From positions 1 through 49,952 of the forward strand of contig CAJQLB010000026.1 of NCBI GenBank assembly GCA_905479065.1: DNA of 49,952 bases. Direction: 5' to 3'. Origin of the DNA: an uncultured Flavobacteriaceae bacterium. GTDB lineage: Bacteria; Bacteroidota; Bacteroidia; Flavobacteriales; Flavobacteriaceae. Of the stretch, positions 1-9,631 are shown piece after piece. The notes under the pieces were generated by a model. The model saw only the letters and a list, made by a program, of their open reading frames with translations, searched no databases and was not told the DNA's origin. Position 1 is the stretch's first letter; each line of letters opens with the position of its first letter. A program made the translations under genes and the position numbers.

Positions 1-465
1 TTGTATTGGAAAGTAACTACTACAAAACAAACATTCAGAAAACATACTAAAAACAAATAAGTAAATTTATTAAACCAAACTATTTATAAAAATGATAAAT
101 TCAATCATTCTTCTTGTTCTTTTATTTCCTACAGTTCTATAGTGTCAAAATTTTAAATAACAAGGTAAAGGTGCTTTAATAAAAGTTGTTACAGGCAATT
201 AGAAAAATCAATTAAGTCGAAACTCACCAAACGTATCGGTGTTTTAATTAGTTTTGTGGTGATAGCCATTTATATATATTTTTCTTAAATAGATTAGAAG
301 TAAACTTATTCCACTTGTATAGGTAGAAATTTACTTTTTACCTAGGTTGTTGTGATGATATGTTTAATTTGTAATGGTGGTTTTTAGTTTTTGTATTGGG
401 GTCATTCTTTCTTGTTGTGTGCATTTTAAAAGTTTGTATCTTTAACTTTTAATTAAAATAGATTT
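1..465. other. Intergenic region upstream of the PUL regulator
   Basis: No gene could be supported here. A short open stretch at about 208-286 would encode a hydrophobic C-terminal-like peptide ending at TAA, but it has no start and no length, so it is at most a gene remnant. The region holds TTGTATAGGT at 315-324, which recurs at 24805-24814. It also holds TTTTTGT-AT-TGGGGTCA at 388-404, a variant of which recurs upstream of susC. A near-consensus -7 box, TATCTTTA, lies at 437-444, 21 bases before the start codon of the regulator. Confidence 0.5.
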
Positions 466-3270
466 ATGTTATCAGTTACTAAATACTGCTTATTCGCTTG
501 TCTTCTTGTAGGTAACATGTTTGCTCAAGAGTTACCTCCAATAGACGTTTTTTATCCGGATGAATACGGTGGAGAAAATCAAAATTGGTCCGTTTCTCAA
601 TCTGCTGATAAATATATTTATGTTGCCAACGATAAGGGGTTGTTAGAATTTAATGGGGCAAAATGGCAATTATATCCATCACCAAACAACACGATTATGC
701 GTTCGGTGAGAGTAATCAACGATAAAATTTACACTGGTTGTTACATGGAATTTGGTTTTTGGGAGAGCGATAATTTTGGACAATTAAAATATAATTCCAT
801 TTCACAAAAATTAACCAAACCGTTGATCGAGGATGAACAATTCTGGAATATTTTGGATTTTGATGGCTGGGTATTGTTTCAATCACTCAATCGAATTTAC
901 ATCTATAATGTCAAGGAAGATAATTTTAAGATTATTGAATCTGAATCTAGAATAACCAACATGTTTAATGTCGATGAAACAATTTATTTTCAAAAATTAA
1001 ATGATGGTATATACAAAATAGAGCGAGGTGCTGAAGAGAAGGTTTTTCAGAGTAATATAATCAATGATAAAATTTTAATAAACATCTTTAAAAAGGAGAA
1101 TTATCTATTATTACAAACCCAAGAACATGGTTTTTTTGTGTGGAAATCTGACAAGCTTTCTAAATGGAATATTCCTGCGGCTAAAACACTAAAAGATTTA
1201 AGTGTTTACAGCAGTATACAACTATCAGATGGGGGATTTGTTTTAGGAACTATTTCACAAGGAATTATTAATTTGTCTGAGAATGGGCGTATAAAATATT
1301 CAATAAGTAAGCGCAAAGGACTTTCAAATAACACCGTACTATCACTTTTTGAGGATGTAGACAATAATATATGGTTAGGTCTTGATAATGGTATTAATTG
1401 CATCAATATGAATTCTCCGTATAAAATATTTAATGATGACAATGGGACTATCGGCACAGTGTATACGTCTGTTGCTTATGAGGGGAATTTATATTTAGGA
1501 ACGAATCAGGGACTATTTTTTAAACAATTAAACTCCAACAATAGTTTTAAATTTATCGAAGGGACACAAGGTCAAGTTTGGAATTTAATTGTTATTGACG
1601 ACGTGCTATTTTGTGGGCATAACATAGGTACCTTAATTGTTAAAGGCGACGAGTTTAAAATCGTTGAAATGAGCGACGGGACATGGAATATCAGTAAAGT
1701 ACCGAATCAAAAAAATTTACTCATACAAGGAAAGTATAATGGTCTAAATATTCTTGAGAAAGTAAATGATAAATGGCAATTAAGGAATAAAATTGACGGC
1801 TTTAAAAATGCTTCACGGTTTGTTGAATGGTACAAGGATACGGAATATTTTATAAATCATGAATATAAAGGCGTGTTCAGAGTGACTTTAAATTCAGAAT
1901 TCACAAGCGTGACTAACGTCGTAAAAGAAGTCACTGCGAAAAATGGTATTCATTCTAGCCTCATTAATTACAACGGTAACTTGCTTTACGGCAATCAAGA
2001 AGGCGTTTACAGATATAATTCTGAAAAAGAATATTTCAGTAAGGACTCTGTATTTAGTACTCTTTATAATTCCCAGAATTACATATCAGGAAAACTAATT
2101 AAAGATGATGTATCCAACAATCTGATTGGATTTAATAATAGTAGCATTAATTATTTTTCACCCGGTAAATTAAGTGATATTCCTAACTTGGAAAGAATTC
2201 CTCTTCCAAACACATTACGTATGAGTAAGACAGGTTATGAAAATATATCACGCATAGGTGATAATAAATATCTGTTTGGCACTTCTGAAGGGTATATTTT
2301 AATTGATTTGAATAAATTCAAGACAAAAAAATATGAAGTAAGTATTACCAGTGTTTCAAAAGAAATTCTAAATAATCCAAAAGTTTTGGTAGAGTTGGTT
2401 GATGACAATGTATTTGAAACAAATGAAAATAATATTGGTTTCTCTTTTGCTGTTGCAGAATTTGATAAATACCAAGAAGTTGAATATCAGTATCAATTAA
2501 AAGGCATATATGATAATTGGAGTAATTGGTCTGCCAAATCTAACGAATTATTCAAAAACTTATCATTTGGAGAATATGATTTTAACGTAAGAGCTCGAAT
2601 TAATGGAGATGAAACTGTCAATACAGCATCTTTCAGGTTTACAATAGCAAGACCTTGGTATTTAACAAAAGGAATGATTTCGTTATATATTTTAGCAGCA
2701 CTTTTATTTTCTTTTGTCGTACATAGTTTTTATAAGCGCTATTACAGACGACAACGTGAAAAATTATTGGAAAAAGCAAAAAATGAATTAGAGCTAAAAA
2801 AATTAGAAAATGAACAACAATTGATGAGCTTTAAAAATGAAAAGTTGAAAGATGATATAGAGAGTAAAAACAGGGAGTTGGCTTTGTCAACAATGAGTTT
2901 AATTAAAAAGAACGAGTTTTTAAACACCATCAAAAACGAATTAAAAGACTTTCAAGATAATAAAGATCTCAAATCAGTTGTAAAGATTATTGATAAAAAC
3001 ATAAACAATACAGATGATTGGAAATTATTTGAGGAAGCTTTTAATAATGCCGATAAAGATTTTTTAAAGAAAATAAAACAAAAACATGGGTCACTGACTT
3101 CCAATGATCTTCGTCTTTGTGCTTATCTTAGATTGAATCTATCCTCCAAGGAAATAGCTCCTTTGCTAAATATTTCTCCAAGAAGTGTAGAGGTTAAACG
3201 TTACCGTTTGCGTAAAAAAATGAATTTAGCCCACGAAACTAGCTTAACAAATTATATTTTAGAGTTGTAG
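466..3270 (+). CDS. Membrane-spanning beta-propeller/Y_Y_Y sensor with LuxR-type HTH (PUL regulator)
   Basis: Predicted one-protein sensor and transcription regulator. A signal peptide (residues 1-20, ending FAQ) leads into a long periplasmic region with repeats of the two-component-regulator propeller type (about 30-650). A Y_Y_Y-like domain follows at about 655-725, then one membrane helix at about 737-756, a Lys/Glu-rich coiled coil (about 757-835), and a C-terminal LuxR/GerE-like helix-turn-helix at about 877-934 (LSSKEIAPLLNISPRSVEVK). I see no histidine-kinase H-box, ATPase or receiver domain, so this is not a hybrid two-component system. Its position just before susC and its orientation suggest it senses laminarin oligosaccharides in the periplasm and switches on the PUL. 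The domain reading is firm; the ligand is inferred from context only. Confidence 0.85.
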   Translation: MLSVTKYCLFACLLVGNMFAQELPPIDVFYPDEYGGENQNWSVSQSADKYIYVANDKGLLEFNGAKWQLYPSPNNTIMRSVRVINDKIYTGCYMEFGFWESDNFGQLKYNSISQKLTKPLIEDEQFWNILDFDGWVLFQSLNRIYIYNVKEDNFKIIESESRITNMFNVDETIYFQKLNDGIYKIERGAEEKVFQSNIINDKILINIFKKENYLLLQTQEHGFFVWKSDKLSKWNIPAAKTLKDLSVYSSIQLSDGGFVLGTISQGIINLSENGRIKYSISKRKGLSNNTVLSLFEDVDNNIWLGLDNGINCINMNSPYKIFNDDNGTIGTVYTSVAYEGNLYLGTNQGLFFKQLNSNNSFKFIEGTQGQVWNLIVIDDVLFCGHNIGTLIVKGDEFKIVEMSDGTWNISKVPNQKNLLIQGKYNGLNILEKVNDKWQLRNKIDGFKNASRFVEWYKDTEYFINHEYKGVFRVTLNSEFTSVTNVVKEVTAKNGIHSSLINYNGNLLYGNQEGVYRYNSEKEYFSKDSVFSTLYNSQNYISGKLIKDDVSNNLIGFNNSSINYFSPGKLSDIPNLERIPLPNTLRMSKTGYENISRIGDNKYLFGTSEGYILIDLNKFKTKKYEVSITSVSKEILNNPKVLVELVDDNVFETNENNIGFSFAVAEFDKYQEVEYQYQLKGIYDNWSNWSAKSNELFKNLSFGEYDFNVRARINGDETVNTASFRFTIARPWYLTKGMISLYILAALLFSFVVHSFYKRYYRRQREKLLEKAKNELELKKLENEQQLMSFKNEKLKDDIESKNRELALSTMSLIKKNEFLNTIKNELKDFQDNKDLKSVVKIIDKNINNTDDWKLFEEAFNNADKDFLKKIKQKHGSLTSNDLRLCAYLRLNLSSKEIAPLLNISPRSVEVKRYRLRKKMNLAHETSLTNYILEL

Positions 3271-3355
3271 GCATACAACATGTTAGTTTTTTAACCATAC
3301 ATTACCACAACATTTTGGTAGGTTTGGTTATATGAATGTCTTAAAGGGAAGTATT

Positions 3356-3363
3356 TACATTTG
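3356..3363 (+). promoter_or_regulatory. Candidate -7 promoter element for susC
   Basis: TACATTTG is an exact match to the Bacteroidota -7 consensus TAnnTTTG and lies 143 bases before the susC start, giving a leader of roughly 135 nt. No TTTG lies at the usual 19-21 base spacing; the nearest (3323-3326) is 29 bases away. An activator would therefore probably be needed if this is the promoter. Confidence 0.35.
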
Positions 3364-3506
3364 CGAAATCTTAAATTTTATGCATAATTTTTTTATAATT
3401 TGTGAATAAAAAGTTTTTTTCTTGATTTTGTATGATTTTTGTTGGGGTCAAAAACTTAAGATTTTCTTAACCTTTTACTAATTTTATGGAAATCAAAAAT
3501 TAACAA

Positions 3507-6500
3507 ATGAAAGGTTATATATCAACATTGTTGTTGCTGACGCTAGCTAGTTTATCTTATGCTCAAAGTATCAATGTCAAAGGTGTCATTCAAGATTCGG
3601 ATTTAATGCCAATTCCTGGAGCCAATGTCATCGTTAAAAACACCAATACAGGTGCCATATCAGATTTTGATGGTAATTTTGTTATTAATAACGTATCAGC
3701 AGGAGCCACGTTATTATGTAGCTATATTGGTTTCGTTACACAAGAAATAGTGGTGACGAATGAGGATAGTTTAGTGATTACTTTATTACCTGATGTTGCA
3801 CAATTGGACGAAGTTGTTGTTATCGGTTACGGAACACAAAGAAAAAAGGAAATTACGGGGGCAGTCAGCGTCGTATCAAATGAGACCATTGAAGAACTAA
3901 AGCCAGTGCGTGTAGAACAAGCATTGCAAGGTCAAGTAGCGGGTGTCAATATTACTTCAAGTTCTGGTTCACCCGGGGCTGCATCCAATATTCAAATACG
4001 GGGAATTTCAACAAACGGTGATAGTCGACCGCTTATACTAGTTGACGGTAATGTTATTGAAGATTTAAGTGTGATAAACCCCAATGATATCGAAAGCATC
4101 AATGTACTTAAAGACGCGACAGCAGGTATATATGGTGTACGAGCTGCCAATGGTGTTGTTTTAATAAAAACGAAAACTGGTAGAAAAGAAATGCCAACTA
4201 CTATTGAATATAGTGCTTACGGAGGTTTTCAACAGACTACCCGAAAAATTCCAGTACTCAATGCGTCTGAATATGCCTTACTTGCTAATGAGGCATTTGC
4301 AGCAGGTGGTCAGAGTCTGCCATTCCCGAATATTTCAGGCTTAGGTGTAGGAACAGATTGGCAAGATGCGATATTTGAAGATGCTCCAATTTTTAATCAT
4401 GCCATATCTCTGAAAGGTGGAGGTAAAAAATCAGGCTTTTCAGTAAGTAGCTCATTTTTGACTCAAGATGGTATTGTTGGAAGAAAAAAATCCAATTTCA
4501 CTAGATTGACGAAGAGTTTAAATTACAGTCTGGATATATTAAAAAATTTAAAATTTAACACGGGGATTTTATTCACGGCAACAAACAAAAAGAACTTACC
4601 AGAAAATGCTTTGGGTTCAGTACTATTTAATGCTCTGAATATGGATCCAACGAAACCTATCGATGGTCGTGCTATCGGTTTAGGGGGCGAGGTAATTAAC
4701 CCATTAAGTCAGATTGGTGCTACCTACAACAGAACTAAAGTGAGTAAAATAGGAGGTAATTTTGGATTATCATACAATTTCTTGGATCATTTTACTGTGC
4801 AATCTAATTTTCAATTTAATTATGCTGAGGTAAAGGGACATATTTTTAACCCAATAACCGATTTCGGTTTACAAGATAATACAGATACGGTGTTTGACAG
4901 AGAGGTCAACGAAGTCATTGAATCATTCAATTACTTTAGAGATTATACGTTTGATGCCTTTATTAAATATGAAAATACGTTTAATGAAAATCATAATTTA
5001 AACGTGATGCTGGGTACATCCGTATTCAAAACAACCGGTAAATTTACAGGAGACAGAGGATTTCAAATTATCGATAACAGTATTTCCAACGCTACCATTG
5101 AGTTAGCGTCTGATGTAGAGGATTTAAATCAGGTTTTAGGAAGAGATCCTACCTTCGACTCTAGGCTTCTTTCGTATTTCGCGAGAGTACAGTACAACTT
5201 TAAAGGTAAATATTTATTGTCAGCAGTCATGCGAAGAGATGGTTCTACTAAATTTGGACCAGAAAATAAATTTGGATATTTTCCTTCAGGTTCAATAGGT
5301 TGGATAGCTTCAGATGAAAGTTTTTTAAGTGATAGTAATACGATTGATTTTCTGAAGTTTAGAGCGTCATATGGTATTCTTGGTAATGATAGAATTAGAG
5401 ATTTTGGTTACGTAGCGCTACTAAACGGTGAAGGAACTTATGTGTTAGATGGTCAGTTGATTTTCGGTACTGCTCAAGGGGCTGTCTCGAATCCAGAAAT
5501 TCAGTGGGAGAAACAAAAAACGCTTGATATCGGAGTCGATATAAAGTTATTTGATAATGCAATTGATATAACGGCAGATTATTTTGAGAAACGCACAGAA
5601 GATTTATTAGTTGTCCCTCAGGTGTCAGGGTTGCTTGGTGTTTCGTCTCCAGGTTCTGGTGCACCGACGATTAATGCGGGGATCGTTGAAAATAAAGGTT
5701 TTGAGTTCGCAATTGGATTTTCAAAACAACTATCAGATAATTTTAAATTTGGTTTAAGATACAATGTCACAACCATTGAGAATGAAGTAATTTCTGTTAG
5801 CTCAGATGGTGCTTTTCTTACCGGAGGTGGTTTTGGAATAGGCCAAGATCCCCCATCTAGAATGGAGGCAGGTTTTCCGATAGGATATTTTAGAGGGTTT
5901 AAAACTGATGGTATTTTCCAAAACCAATCTGAAGTGGATGCCTATCCAACCATTAACGGCGCTGTTCAGGCAGGAGATTTAAGATTTGTTGATATAAATA
6001 ACGACGGTGTTATTGATGATGATGACCGTACAGACATAGGAAATCCTTTACCATCAGCTACAATGGGTTTAAATTTATCGTTAGACTATAAAAATTTTGA
6101 TTTTGTTGCCTATGCTTTTGCTTCTGTTGGTAATGAAATTGTTCGCAACTATGAAAGAAACCAAAGACTAACAAACAAAACGACCTATGCTTTAGATAGG
6201 TGGCGTGGTGAAGGTACTAGTAATACAACTCCGAGAGTCACAACAGGAGCTACATCAAATACTTTATTCTCGGACTACTATGTTGAGGATGGATCATTTG
6301 TAAGATTGCAAAATATTCAGTTAGGGTATACCTTTTCTGATGGGGCTTTCAACAACAAAAATATCGATAAGCTGAGACTTTATGTTTCAGCGAGTAATTT
6401 ATTTACGTTAACCGAGTATCGTGGCTACGATCCAACAACTTCAAGTGGCGCACCAATTGGAGGAGGTATAGATCAAGGATTTTATCCAAATCCAAAAACG

Positions 6501-6530
6501 TTTCTGTTTGGTTTAAACTTAAAATTTTAA
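3507..6530 (+). CDS. susC-like: SusC-like TonB-dependent outer membrane transporter
   Basis: Outer-membrane barrel that imports oligosaccharides with energy from TonB. Seen in the sequence: signal peptide (1-19, ending SYAQ); a CarboxypepD_reg-like domain at about 22-105; then the LDEVVVIGYGTQRKKEITGA stretch typical of SusC/RagA; a plug domain with VRVEQALQGQVAGV and IRG; a long beta-barrel; and a terminal aromatic residue (LNLKF) expected for barrel assembly. At 1007 residues it is full length for the family. It is followed 9 bases later by the SusD partner, which is the normal pairing. The neighbouring GH16, GH17, GH30 and GH81 genes point to laminarin-derived beta-1,3-glucan oligosaccharides as cargo; that substrate is inferred. 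Confidence 0.95.
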   Translation: MKGYISTLLLLTLASLSYAQSINVKGVIQDSDLMPIPGANVIVKNTNTGAISDFDGNFVINNVSAGATLLCSYIGFVTQEIVVTNEDSLVITLLPDVAQLDEVVVIGYGTQRKKEITGAVSVVSNETIEELKPVRVEQALQGQVAGVNITSSSGSPGAASNIQIRGISTNGDSRPLILVDGNVIEDLSVINPNDIESINVLKDATAGIYGVRAANGVVLIKTKTGRKEMPTTIEYSAYGGFQQTTRKIPVLNASEYALLANEAFAAGGQSLPFPNISGLGVGTDWQDAIFEDAPIFNHAISLKGGGKKSGFSVSSSFLTQDGIVGRKKSNFTRLTKSLNYSLDILKNLKFNTGILFTATNKKNLPENALGSVLFNALNMDPTKPIDGRAIGLGGEVINPLSQIGATYNRTKVSKIGGNFGLSYNFLDHFTVQSNFQFNYAEVKGHIFNPITDFGLQDNTDTVFDREVNEVIESFNYFRDYTFDAFIKYENTFNENHNLNVMLGTSVFKTTGKFTGDRGFQIIDNSISNATIELASDVEDLNQVLGRDPTFDSRLLSYFARVQYNFKGKYLLSAVMRRDGSTKFGPENKFGYFPSGSIGWIASDESFLSDSNTIDFLKFRASYGILGNDRIRDFGYVALLNGEGTYVLDGQLIFGTAQGAVSNPEIQWEKQKTLDIGVDIKLFDNAIDITADYFEKRTEDLLVVPQVSGLLGVSSPGSGAPTINAGIVENKGFEFAIGFSKQLSDNFKFGLRYNVTTIENEVISVSSDGAFLTGGGFGIGQDPPSRMEAGFPIGYFRGFKTDGIFQNQSEVDAYPTINGAVQAGDLRFVDINNDGVIDDDDRTDIGNPLPSATMGLNLSLDYKNFDFVAYAFASVGNEIVRNYERNQRLTNKTTYALDRWRGEGTSNTTPRVTTGATSNTLFSDYYVEDGSFVRLQNIQLGYTFSDGAFNNKNIDKLRLYVSASNLFTLTEYRGYDPTTSSGAPIGGGIDQGFYPNPKTFLFGLNLKF

Positions 6531-6539
6531 AAAATAGTT

Positions 6540-8027
6540 ATGAAAAACTTTAAAATTAAATTATTTCTTATTTCATTAATAGTGGTCTGCTCTTGTAGTG
6601 ATGATTTTGTTAATGTAGAATCAGAAGACGAAAACTCAGAAAATTTCTTTAATTCAGAGCAAGATTATCAGGATGCATTAATAGCCACATATGATGCTTT
6701 ACAATGGACGTATTTAAACGTAATGTTGGGTGAAATAGCGTCAGATAATACCTTAGCAGGGGGAGAAAGTGCCACAGATGTTCCTGGTATTCAAGAAATA
6801 GATGATATGATTCATACTCCTGTTAATACACAACTTCGTGACATATGGGGTTTTATGTATGGAGGGATTAATCGTGCAAATTTTATAATTGAGTTTCAAG
6901 ATAAAACGGAATTTGCTGATAAAAATGGGGTAATAGCACAAACACTCTTTCTAAGGTCTTATTATTATTTTGAACTAATCAAGTGGTTCGGTGATGTTCC
7001 ATTTGTTGCTGACAAAAGAATTCAATTTGGTGATCAATTTGATATCGATCGTACACCAAAGGCTGAGATTTATGCCCAACTTGAGCAAGATCTTATTTTT
7101 GCAATAGACAATTTACCGACGGTTCAGGTTGAAACAGGTAGAGTTACCAAGGGAGCTGCTCAGGCTTTATTAGGTAAAATATATCTATATCAAGAAAAAT
7201 TCACTGAATCTGCTTCGGTTTTAGAGTCATTAATTAGTAGTGCACCTTACAGTCTGTTATCAGACTACAGTACCCTGTTTGAGAACGATAATGAAAACAA
7301 TGTTGAATCAGTTTTTGAAGTGCAATACACAGATTTAGAGGGTGCAGGATTTGGATGTTTACAATGTAGTGAAGGAAATGTAGCTGTTGGATTTAATGGA
7401 ATAAGGAGTTACAATGGCCCTTTATTTGAGTCAGGTTTTAGTTTTAATGTGCCTGTTCAAGAAGTTGTTGATGAATTTGAAGATGGAGATTTGAGGCTAG
7501 AGACTGCTATTTTGGATATCGAAGCTTGGTCTAATGAAACAGGGGCTACCTATACTGAAGGAAACGAACATACAGGTTTTTATAATAGAAAGTACATATC
7601 TCGTCAAGGTGATACAAATATTGGAGATGCTAACCTAACCAATCCTAATAACTACAGGGCTATTAGGTTTGCTGATGTATTATTAATGGCTGCTGAAGCT
7701 TTAAATAGAGGTGGAATTGATGATGCAAGGGCTCAATTATATCTTAATCAAGTAAGAGAACGTGCTTTCGGAAACTCTGATAACAATGTTTTAGCGACAG
7801 GGAGTTCATTGACAAATGCTATTTATCACGAACGTCGTGTTGAATTAGTCGGAGAGGGACACCACTTCTTTGATTTAGTAAGAACTGGAAGAGCAGCGCA
7901 AGAAATTGATGGGTTCATACAAGGGCAGCACGAATTATTTCCAATTCCTGATATAGAAATTCAATTAGCTGGAAATAGATGGTGTCAGAACCCAGGATAT
8001 ACAACGACAGCAACATGCTCAAATTAA
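6540..8027 (+). CDS. susD-like: SusD/RagB-like surface glycan-binding lipoprotein
   Basis: Lid and substrate-binding partner of the SusC transporter on the cell surface. The lipoprotein signal ends at Cys19 (VVCSC) and is followed at once by SDD, an acidic pattern matching the lipoprotein export signal of Bacteroidota. The body shows usual SusD features: helical TPR-like parts (RSYYYFELIKWFGDVPFV), the conserved RFADVLLMAAEALNR region, and a C-terminal RRVELVGEGHHFFDLVRTG followed by PIPDIEIQLAGN. At 495 residues it is within the family range. It lies 9 bases after susC and is almost certainly co-transcribed with it. Ligand specificity (laminarin) is inferred from the surrounding glycoside hydrolases. 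Confidence 0.95.
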   Translation: MKNFKIKLFLISLIVVCSCSDDFVNVESEDENSENFFNSEQDYQDALIATYDALQWTYLNVMLGEIASDNTLAGGESATDVPGIQEIDDMIHTPVNTQLRDIWGFMYGGINRANFIIEFQDKTEFADKNGVIAQTLFLRSYYYFELIKWFGDVPFVADKRIQFGDQFDIDRTPKAEIYAQLEQDLIFAIDNLPTVQVETGRVTKGAAQALLGKIYLYQEKFTESASVLESLISSAPYSLLSDYSTLFENDNENNVESVFEVQYTDLEGAGFGCLQCSEGNVAVGFNGIRSYNGPLFESGFSFNVPVQEVVDEFEDGDLRLETAILDIEAWSNETGATYTEGNEHTGFYNRKYISRQGDTNIGDANLTNPNNYRAIRFADVLLMAAEALNRGGIDDARAQLYLNQVRERAFGNSDNNVLATGSSLTNAIYHERRVELVGEGHHFFDLVRTGRAAQEIDGFIQGQHELFPIPDIEIQLAGNRWCQNPGYTTTATCSN

Positions 8028-8044
8028 TCATAAACACCAAGATC

Positions 8045-9619
8045 ATGAAAAAAATAAAATACGTTTTAAGCATTAGTTTAATTCTAGTACTTTTTCAAAA
8101 TTGTACAGAAGACAACAATGATTTAAGTTATGTTGCCGATGCTCCAGCGCCATCTAATTTGTCTTTAATATTTGATGTAACGGCAGACAACACAGGACTT
8201 GTGACCATAACGCCTAACGGTGAAGGGTCGCAAAGTTATGATATCTCTTATGGTGATGACTCCAATGAGGCGGTTACGCTAAGTCCTGGGGAAAGTACAG
8301 AACACATTTACAATGAAGGTGTTTACAATGTGTTGTTAACAGCCACTTCTGTAAATGGCCTTACAACAGAGTATTCAGAGTCACTTTCTGTCTCATATCA
8401 AGCACCTCAGAATTTACAAGTTTCAATAGAAAATGATGGTGCTGTATCTCGTGTTGTTCGTGTAACTGCTATTGCAGATTTTGGAATTTCCTATGAGGTC
8501 GATTTTGGTGAAGACGGAGAATCTTCCGTTTTGAGTGCTAATATTGGTGATGAAATAGTTTATGAATATGAAGATGCAGGATTCTATGATATTTCTGTTA
8601 CGGCATTTAGTGCAGCCATTGCAACGACACAATATGTTGAAGAAAACTTTGAAGTTACTGAATTACAAGCACCGTCTATTCCTGCTCCATCTCCACAGCA
8701 ACCTTCTTTCAATGTTATTTCAATTTACAGTGATGCCTACACACCAACAACGGTGTCAGAATTACCCACTGAATGGTCCGGGTCAGGTTTCAATGAGATT
8801 CAAGTAGAAGGCGACAATATAATTCAATATTTTGATCTTGACTTTACTGGGATAGTGACCGATTACGGTAATCCAACAGATTTAACAAGTATGGATTTTG
8901 TACATTTTGACTATTGGTCAAACGATGTTGAAGATTTTGGAATTAAAATTGTAAACACGAATTTAGGAGAGGAGGATATTGAGACTGTTGGTACGACGAC
9001 ACAAGGCGAGTGGGTGAGCGTTGATATTCCACTTGATGATTTCAATATGGATCGTTCAGCAGTTAGTCAAATTTTGTTTGATAATATTCCTGCTGGAACT
9101 ATCACAGTGTTTATCGATAATCTTTATTTCTATGACGATGTTCCTCTAGCGCCAGTGGAAGCTGCTCCAGTGCCAACAAGCAACGCTGCAAATGTAATTT
9201 CTATTTACAGTGATAGCTATACGCAAACTACTGTTACTGAATTACCAACAGTATGGTCTGGCTCAGGTTTTGAGGAAATTCAAATTGAAGGGAATAATAC
9301 CATTAAATATTTTGATCTCGATTTTACAGGTATTGTCACTGATTATGGTAATCCTGCTGATTTATCTGAAATGACTCATGTTCATTTTGATTATTGGACA
9401 CCAGATGGTCAGGGTTTGGGAATTAAACTTGTGAATACAAACATAGGGCAACAAGACCAAGAGAGTGTTGGTATTGTTAGTAGAGGGCAATGGATAAGCG
9501 TTGATATACCATTGAATGATTTCGCTATAAATAGGTCCGCTGTAAGTCAAATTTTATTTGATAATATTCCTCCAGGAACTATCACAGTATTTATCGATAA
9601 TTTATATTTCTATAATTAA
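8045..9619 (+). CDS. Surface glycan-binding lipoprotein: two PKD-like domains plus a duplicated C-terminal module
   Basis: Likely non-catalytic glycan-binding protein that works with SusC/D. I start it at ATG 8045, giving MKKIKYVLSISLILVLFQNC with lipid Cys20. The longer frame from 7979 would overlap susD and bury the signal peptide. After Cys20 comes TEDNND, an acidic surface-export pattern. Two PKD/Ig-like domains follow (about 36-119 and 120-208). Then come two copies of a roughly 140-residue module (about 222-366 and 384-524), each beginning NVISIYSD, containing FDLDFTGIVTDYGNP and ending TITVFIDNLYFY, joined by a Pro/Ala-rich linker. No catalytic residues are recognisable. Proteins of this build sit after SusD in flavobacterial laminarin loci; the binding role is inferred from that. 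Confidence 0.8.
   Translation: MKKIKYVLSISLILVLFQNCTEDNNDLSYVADAPAPSNLSLIFDVTADNTGLVTITPNGEGSQSYDISYGDDSNEAVTLSPGESTEHIYNEGVYNVLLTATSVNGLTTEYSESLSVSYQAPQNLQVSIENDGAVSRVVRVTAIADFGISYEVDFGEDGESSVLSANIGDEIVYEYEDAGFYDISVTAFSAAIATTQYVEENFEVTELQAPSIPAPSPQQPSFNVISIYSDAYTPTTVSELPTEWSGSGFNEIQVEGDNIIQYFDLDFTGIVTDYGNPTDLTSMDFVHFDYWSNDVEDFGIKIVNTNLGEEDIETVGTTTQGEWVSVDIPLDDFNMDRSAVSQILFDNIPAGTITVFIDNLYFYDDVPLAPVEAAPVPTSNAANVISIYSDSYTQTTVTELPTVWSGSGFEEIQIEGNNTIKYFDLDFTGIVTDYGNPADLSEMTHVHFDYWTPDGQGLGIKLVNTNIGQQDQESVGIVSRGQWISVDIPLNDFAINRSAVSQILFDNIPPGTITVFIDNLYFYN
8703..9617 (+). repeat. Tandem intragenic duplication (two ~430-bp module copies)
   Basis: Bases 8703-9137 and 9187-9617 encode the same module twice. 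The copies share long identical peptide blocks (for example DLDFTGIVTDYGNP and AVSQILFDNIP), while the DNA has drifted mainly at third codon positions. This suggests an old tandem duplication kept under selection rather than a recent slip. Confidence 0.85.
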
Positions 9620-9631
9620 AATATAATTGAA

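Noticed and set aside
157-288. Short open frame encoding a hydrophobic tail (KLTKRIGVLISFVVIAIYIY)
   Set aside because: It has no start codon and a stop just upstream; too short to be a gene. At most a decayed C-terminus.
7979-8044. Upstream extension of the glycan-binding lipoprotein gene
   Set aside because: It overlaps the end of susD and would place a 22-residue tail before a clear lipoprotein signal peptide; ATG 8045 is the better start.
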